Part shown: piece after piece, positions 6,695-9,779 of the stretch
How positions within the stretch are numbered: position 1 is the stretch's first letter
Layout: each line of letters begins with the position of its first letter
Source: Spirochaetales bacterium
GTDB taxonomy: Bacteria > Spirochaetota > Spirochaetia > Sphaerochaetales > Sphaerochaetaceae
Assembly: GCA_022784805.1 (NCBI GenBank)
Contig: JALFYG010000190.1
Location: 1 to 9,779, forward strand
Length of the DNA stretch: 9,779 nucleotides
Reading direction: 5' to 3'
The notes under the pieces: generated by a model
What the model saw: the letters and a program-made list of their open reading frames with translations, nothing else
Told to the model about the DNA's origin: nothing
The model's database searches: none
Made by a program: the position numbers and the translations under genes

Positions 6695-7668
6695 ATCCAG
6701 TACTCTCCACTCTCTTTAAATCTCTTTGTCTCCAAGTCCGCATCTTTAATAAGAGCTTCCATCTCCTCTTTTGAATAACAGGTGGCTCCTGAGGCCCTGT
6801 CATGGCCTCCTCCATGGTATTTTTCTGCTATTTTATTTACAGTCATAAACCTAGAGCGTAGTCTCACCCTTATGGTGCCGTCACTGTTGTCTATAAAAGC
6901 AATCCAGCAGATGGAGCCCTTTATCCCGCTCATGAAGCCTACGCTTTCGCTGGCGTCTTCCTTTGTGAGGTTCCACTTTTTCTGCATCTCATTGTCTACA
7001 TAGAGCCAAGCCACCCCATTCTCTGTCATCTCAATCTTTGAAAACACATCAGCCTGGTACTTATAGAAATTGTAATCATTGAGATCTAGGTTTGCCTGTA
7101 ACCTCTCGATATTCACTCCCTTTCCGACCATAATTCCCGCTAGTCTCAGTGTCTCAGGGGATGTGGAGGAGAAACGGAACCTACCGCTGTCTGTAACCAT
7201 ACCTGTATAGATCATTGTAGCTGCCAAGGTGTCGATCTTGAAAGAAGATGAGAATGTTTCATAAAAAGAAGCTATCATCTCAGAAGCGCTGCTTCTCCAG
7301 TCCTCCACCCATGAAATATCTCCGTAAGGGGCAACTTCAATGTGGTGGTCGATTTTGATGACTTCTTTTCCCTTCAATATTCTTTCATCTGATACTCTGT
7401 CTTCTGTTGCTGTATCTATGATGATCACAAGTGAGTTTTTTATTATCTCCTCATCCACAAGCTCGCTTGTGTCACCTAGAAAAGACATATACTCGCTCTT
7501 ATCTTTGTTTGAGAGATATACTTTCTTCTCTGGATAAGTAAGGCTGATAATGCGTCCCAGCCCCATGGTGGAGCCTACAGCGTCTCCGTCCGGTCTGAAG
7601 TGCCTTCCGATTACTATGGAGTCATACTCTTTTATTTTATCAAAAATTAAGTTCTTAACGTCACTCAT
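6691..7668 (-). CDS. NrnA-like DHH-DHHA1 phosphoesterase, second of two paralogues
   Basis: A 325-residue protein when started at the ATG at 7668 (MSDVKNLIFDKIK). An in-frame TTG at 7686 would add six residues but lies inside the upstream gene; AAGGAA 7 nt before the ATG decides for 7668. DHH motifs: RHFRPDGDAVGS (22-33) with D27 and D29; IIIDTA with D85; DHH at 107-109; TGMVTDSGRF (155-164) with D160; and the C-terminal DHHA1 substrate-binding loop HGGGHDRASG (285-294). NrnA-family enzymes are manganese-dependent; they degrade oligoribonucleotides of a few bases and hydrolyse 3'-phosphoadenosine-5'-phosphate (pAp) to AMP. All metal-site residues look intact, so it should be active. It follows its paralogue by 1 nt and overlaps surE by 4 nt. 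Alternatives within the DHH family include cyclic-di-AMP hydrolysis, but the GdpP-type PAS/GGDEF domains are absent. Confidence 0.88.
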   Translation of the reverse strand: MSDVKNLIFDKIKEYDSIVIGRHFRPDGDAVGSTMGLGRIISLTYPEKKVYLSNKDKSEYMSFLGDTSELVDEEIIKNSLVIIIDTATEDRVSDERILKGKEVIKIDHHIEVAPYGDISWVEDWRSSASEMIASFYETFSSSFKIDTLAATMIYTGMVTDSGRFRFSSTSPETLRLAGIMVGKGVNIERLQANLDLNDYNFYKYQADVFSKIEMTENGVAWLYVDNEMQKKWNLTKEDASESVGFMSGIKGSICWIAFIDNSDGTIRVRLRSRFMTVNKIAEKYHGGGHDRASGATCYSKEEMEALIKDADLETKRFKESGEYWI

Positions 7669-7669
7669 T

Positions 7670-8620
7670 TCACTTTCCTTCCACAAGCATATCCAAGTCT
7701 TTCAGCATGGCCTCTGCTTCTTTCCTATTCTGGAGTGTGGCGCCACTGGCCTTGAGGTGCCCGCCTCCACCATACTTCACCGCTATCTTGTTTATGTCGT
7801 ATCTATCACTTCTCAGCTCTGCCAATACTTTGTCCCCATCTTCGGTGAAGTTCACCCAAACGTGTACTCCCCTCAGGTTTGCCATGGTATTCACCATTCC
7901 ACGGGAAACAGAGAATGGAGAGACTCCCATCTTACTTACATCTTCATTTGTGGAGTAGACGTAAGCAACATTATTATATGTGAACTTAATCCTCTCCATA
8001 AATGACAGCTTTCTCTTTACGCTATCCAAGTCCTCTACATAGAGGTTTCTATAGATTTCGTTTCTGTCAAACTCTCTCTCCAACAAAAATGCCACGACTC
8101 TATGGGTTCTTGATGACACCGAGTCATAGAGAAAGCGACCACTATCTGTCACGATTCCTGTATAAAGAGCCTTTGCAGCTTTCTCACTCACCTTTAAGCC
8201 AAGTGTCATGGCAAAGTCAGCAATAAGTCCTGAAGCAGACTCATAGCTTGAGTCCACAACTTCATAATCAGCTATTTTTTCTACAAATAGATGGTGATCA
8301 AATCTTAAGGTTTCTTCAGATTCCTTCCAAAGCTCTCCACTAATAAGATGAGGAGAAGAAGTATCGAGAATAATAGAAAGTGAAGAAGGGATTAAAGCGT
8401 CTTCTAAATTATCCATTGCTCTATTAACAATAAAACCATATCTATCGCTTTCATCCCCTACAATGAATACTCTCTTTTCAGGATAGTTGTCCTTTATTAT
8501 CTCACATAATCCGACCTGGGAGCCAAGAGCATCTCCATCAGGATTACTGTGTCTATAAATTATAATAGTGTCATGGGCCTTGATGATTTCCAAGGCTTTT
8601 TCAAAAACAATTAAATCCAT
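7670..8620 (-). CDS. NrnA-like DHH-DHHA1 phosphoesterase, first of two paralogues
   Basis: A 316-residue protein, normal NrnA length. DHH motifs: RHSNPDGDALGS (23-34) with D28 and D30; SIILDTSS with D86; DHH at 108-110; YTGIVTDSGRF (153-163) with D159; DHHA1 loop GGGGHLKASG (284-293). This copy keeps the canonical N-P-D-G-D-A and four-glycine motifs better than its downstream paralogue and is the more likely classical oligoribonuclease/pAp phosphatase. The two share the same motif order and length but differ widely between motifs, so the duplication is old. GAGGG lies 5 nt before the ATG. It is the first gene of the operon; its stop is 1 nt before the next ATG. A hairpin (8631-8652) sits directly in front of its ribosome site and may limit transcription entering the operon. 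Confidence 0.88.
   Translation of the reverse strand: MDLIVFEKALEIIKAHDTIIIYRHSNPDGDALGSQVGLCEIIKDNYPEKRVFIVGDESDRYGFIVNRAMDNLEDALIPSSLSIILDTSSPHLISGELWKESEETLRFDHHLFVEKIADYEVVDSSYESASGLIADFAMTLGLKVSEKAAKALYTGIVTDSGRFLYDSVSSRTHRVVAFLLEREFDRNEIYRNLYVEDLDSVKRKLSFMERIKFTYNNVAYVYSTNEDVSKMGVSPFSVSRGMVNTMANLRGVHVWVNFTEDGDKVLAELRSDRYDINKIAVKYGGGGHLKASGATLQNRKEAEAMLKDLDMLVEGK
7675..7680 (-). promoter_or_regulatory. Ribosome binding site fixing the start of the second DHH gene
   Basis: AAGGAA on the minus strand, inside the last codons of the upstream DHH gene. It is 6 nt from the ATG at 7668 but sits downstream of the in-frame TTG at 7686, so it can only serve the ATG. Confidence 0.6.
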
Positions 8621-8630
8621 TTATACCCTC

Positions 8631-8652
8631 AAGAAAAAGGTGCCTTTTTCTT
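8631..8652 (-). terminator. Perfect inverted repeat with T-rich arm before the DHH operon
   Basis: AAGAAAAAGG (8631-8640) and CCTTTTTCTT (8643-8652) are perfect complements with a 2-nt centre (loop in practice about 4 nt). On the minus strand the descending arm is CCTTTTTCTT, so it resembles an intrinsic terminator for the repeat-protein gene. It lies 10 nt before the first DHH start codon and abuts GAGGG. It could instead be a leader hairpin controlling that operon, if a promoter exists around 8653-8667 (TATGTTATATCTT on minus). Confidence 0.5.
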
Positions 8653-8667
8653 CAAGATATAACATAT

Positions 8668-8687
8668 GCGGGAGGTCTCCCTCCCGC
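8668..8687. terminator. GC-rich hairpin just after the repeat-protein gene
   Basis: GCGGGAGG (8668-8675) pairs with CCTCCCGC (8680-8687), loop TCTC. It is the most GC-rich stretch of the neighbourhood and begins 7 nt after the stop codon at 8695. On the minus strand it is followed by ATATGTTATAT, not a T run, so alone it is an imperfect terminator; it may act together with 8631-8652 or protect the mRNA 3' end. Confidence 0.5.
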
Positions 8688-8694
8688 CATTTTC

Positions 8695-9779
8695 TTATCT
8701 ATTAAATGATACTTCATAAAGTCTAGCAGGGAACTGACTTACACCGATTACAGAGGTATCGGAAATGTAGGAAGTCTTGCTGGCTGAGAACGTATCGTAA
8801 GTCTTGTAGCAGCCAAGGTAATACATTGTTCCGCTACAATCAGTCATGATGACTCCTGTCTCAGGATCAATTGTCCAAACACTACCCTGAGGCTGGGAGT
8901 TCACAGTTGCCTTTCCATCAATGATCTCAACATAATGTCTACCTTCGGCATCGAAAGAGTAAAGTCTGAATCCTTCGCCTTCCTTCTGGACTTTCATTGG
9001 TGTGGCATAACCGAAATCATTGGAAGTCGCAAGATACTTGCCACCTGTAAGATCACCTGTAAAGAAGAGGGCCTTTCCGATATTATTCTGCTCTACACTA
9101 AAAACATAGACTTCATCTTCATCAACTTCTGCAGTCAAATCTAAGCCCATTGTAACAAACACTGGATTACTTGTGAAAGCCTTCATTGGGAACTGGCTGA
9201 CACCTATTACGGAAGTATCGGAGAGGATATAAGAAGTCTTGCTTGCTGAGAATGTATCGTAAGTCTTGTAGCAGCCAAGGTAGTAGTCTGTATCTCCACA
9301 CTTTGTAACGAAAGTGTTACCTTCCTTGTTATATGTCCACACGTTACCACTTGTTTCTTTGTTGAGAGCAGCCTTACCGTCAACAATCTCTACGTAAGTC
9401 TTGGTCTCTCCGTCCATAAAGTAAAGTCTAAAGCCCTCTCCTTCCATCTCGGATTTGACTGTCACTGCTTCGGAAATCTTTTTGGTTGTTCCAAGATACT
9501 TACCACCTGTGATTGTACCGTTAAAGTACAGTGTTTCTTCAATATTGTTCTGTTCTACAAGCAAAATGCACTCAACTTCTTCGTCGAAATCTTTAATCCA
9601 ATCATAAGAATCGAAGCCAGGCATTACTTCAACAATCTGCATTGGGAACTGGCTGACGCCGATTACAGAAGTATCGTTGAGGATATAAGAAGTCTTGCTT
9701 GCTGAGAATGTATCGTAAGTCTTGTAGCAGCCAAGGTAATAATCAGTGTCGCCTACTGTCGTTACAGGAACATTTACAT
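8695..9779 (-). CDS. C-terminal part of a tandem-repeat (probably extracellular) protein, 5' end cut by window edge
   Basis: The frame is open from the right edge to the TAA at 8695-8697, giving about 361 codons. An ATG at 9642 is not the start: the same residue occurs at the same place in the next repeat (SQFPM), and homologous sequence continues upstream to the edge. The visible part has one partial and two full repeats of about 152 residues, ending ARLYEVSFNR. Each repeat body has VEQNNI, then TGGKYL, then EGEGFRLY, then YVEI-DGKA, and each tail has YYLGCYKTYDTFSASKTSYI followed by DTSVIGVSQFP. I recall similar tails (YYLGTY..SASKTSYI) in secreted or surface proteins of gut Firmicutes, but I cannot name a family. 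A beta-rich binding module is a guess. Signal peptide and any catalytic domain would be right of the window. There is no evidence linking it functionally to the DHH operon. Confidence 0.8.
   Translation of the reverse strand, partial: VNVPVTTVGDTDYYLGCYKTYDTFSASKTSYILNDTSVIGVSQFPMQIVEVMPGFDSYDWIKDFDEEVECILLVEQNNIEETLYFNGTITGGKYLGTTKKISEAVTVKSEMEGEGFRLYFMDGETKTYVEIVDGKAALNKETSGNVWTYNKEGNTFVTKCGDTDYYLGCYKTYDTFSASKTSYILSDTSVIGVSQFPMKAFTSNPVFVTMGLDLTAEVDEDEVYVFSVEQNNIGKALFFTGDLTGGKYLATSNDFGYATPMKVQKEGEGFRLYSFDAEGRHYVEIIDGKATVNSQPQGSVWTIDPETGVIMTDCSGTMYYLGCYKTYDTFSASKTSYISDTSVIGVSQFPARLYEVSFNR
8728..9186 (-). repeat. Repeat unit 3 (last) of the tandem-repeat protein
   Basis: A 153-codon unit. Its tail lacks one codon relative to the other copies (SYISDTS instead of SYILSDTS) and has two mismatches in the 50-nt core (8771-8820) that is otherwise identical. 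Its body diverges clearly from unit 2. Confidence 0.8.
9187..9642 (-). repeat. Repeat unit 2 of the tandem-repeat protein
   Basis: A 152-codon unit from MQIVEV to SQFP. Positions 9223-9282 are identical, base for base, to 9679-9738 in unit 1. Confidence 0.8.
9643..9779 (-). repeat. Repeat unit 1, tail only (cut by window edge)
   Basis: Contains the conserved tail (YYLGCYKTYDTFSASKTSYI region). The cysteine that precedes the tail in units 2 and 3 (KCGDTDYY, DCSGTMYY) is replaced here by valine (TVGDTDYY). Confidence 0.75.

Noticed and set aside
7669..7686. TTG start at 7686 for the second DHH gene
   Set aside because: It lies inside the upstream gene, before the AAGGAA site that properly serves the ATG at 7668.
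8695..9642. Start of the repeat-protein gene at the ATG at 9642
   Set aside because: The frame is open upstream to the edge, with homologous repeat sequence; the same methionine occurs inside the next repeat at 9186. No ribosome site precedes it.
1..9779. Mobile element, CRISPR array, tRNA or rRNA
   Set aside because: I saw no transposase or integrase motifs, terminal repeats with target duplications, regularly spaced short repeats, or cloverleaf/rRNA signatures.

Overview
The window carries eight genes and no RNA gene, insertion sequence or CRISPR array that I can see. Base composition looks moderately AT-rich. The combination of genes suggests an anaerobic, plant-fibre-degrading gut bacterium, perhaps a spirochaete (Treponema/Sphaerochaeta-like). 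The clues are a nucleoside kinase with a threonyl-tRNA-synthetase-like N-terminus, paired NrnA-like DHH phosphoesterases, and secreted pectinase-type proteins. This placement is an inference; a Clostridia-type host is not excluded.

Left edge (1-611, minus): the N-terminal 203 codons of a TGS/ThrRS-like nucleoside kinase whose catalytic domain lies outside the window. A strong inverted repeat (639-688) separates it from a pectin locus. That locus (694-4012, minus) is a two-gene operon: a small secreted beta-rich protein, then a 939-residue secreted polysaccharide lyase family 9 enzyme with its calcium ligands and catalytic lysine in place. Divergent from it (4175-4903, plus) is a membrane-anchored SGNH/GDSL esterase, and next (5037-5915, plus) an EamA/DMT permease. 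The four genes could act in pectin breakdown (lyase, possible binding module, possible deacetylase, export/import of a metabolite), but only the lyase assignment is firm.

Right half (5936-8620, minus): a tightly packed three-gene operon of two tandem NrnA-like DHH-DHHA1 phosphoesterases and the nucleotidase SurE. The genes are joined by a 1-nt gap and by a 4-nt ATGA overlap. Together they could convert short RNAs and pAp to mononucleotides and then nucleosides. The SurE stop codon sits inside a hairpin shared with the convergent permease gene.

Right edge (8695-9779, minus): the C-terminal part of a larger protein made of roughly 152-residue tandem repeats, open at the window edge. The repeat tails are nearly identical, including 60 nt of exact DNA identity between two copies, while the repeat bodies have diverged. 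Two hairpins follow the gene and lie in front of the DHH operon.
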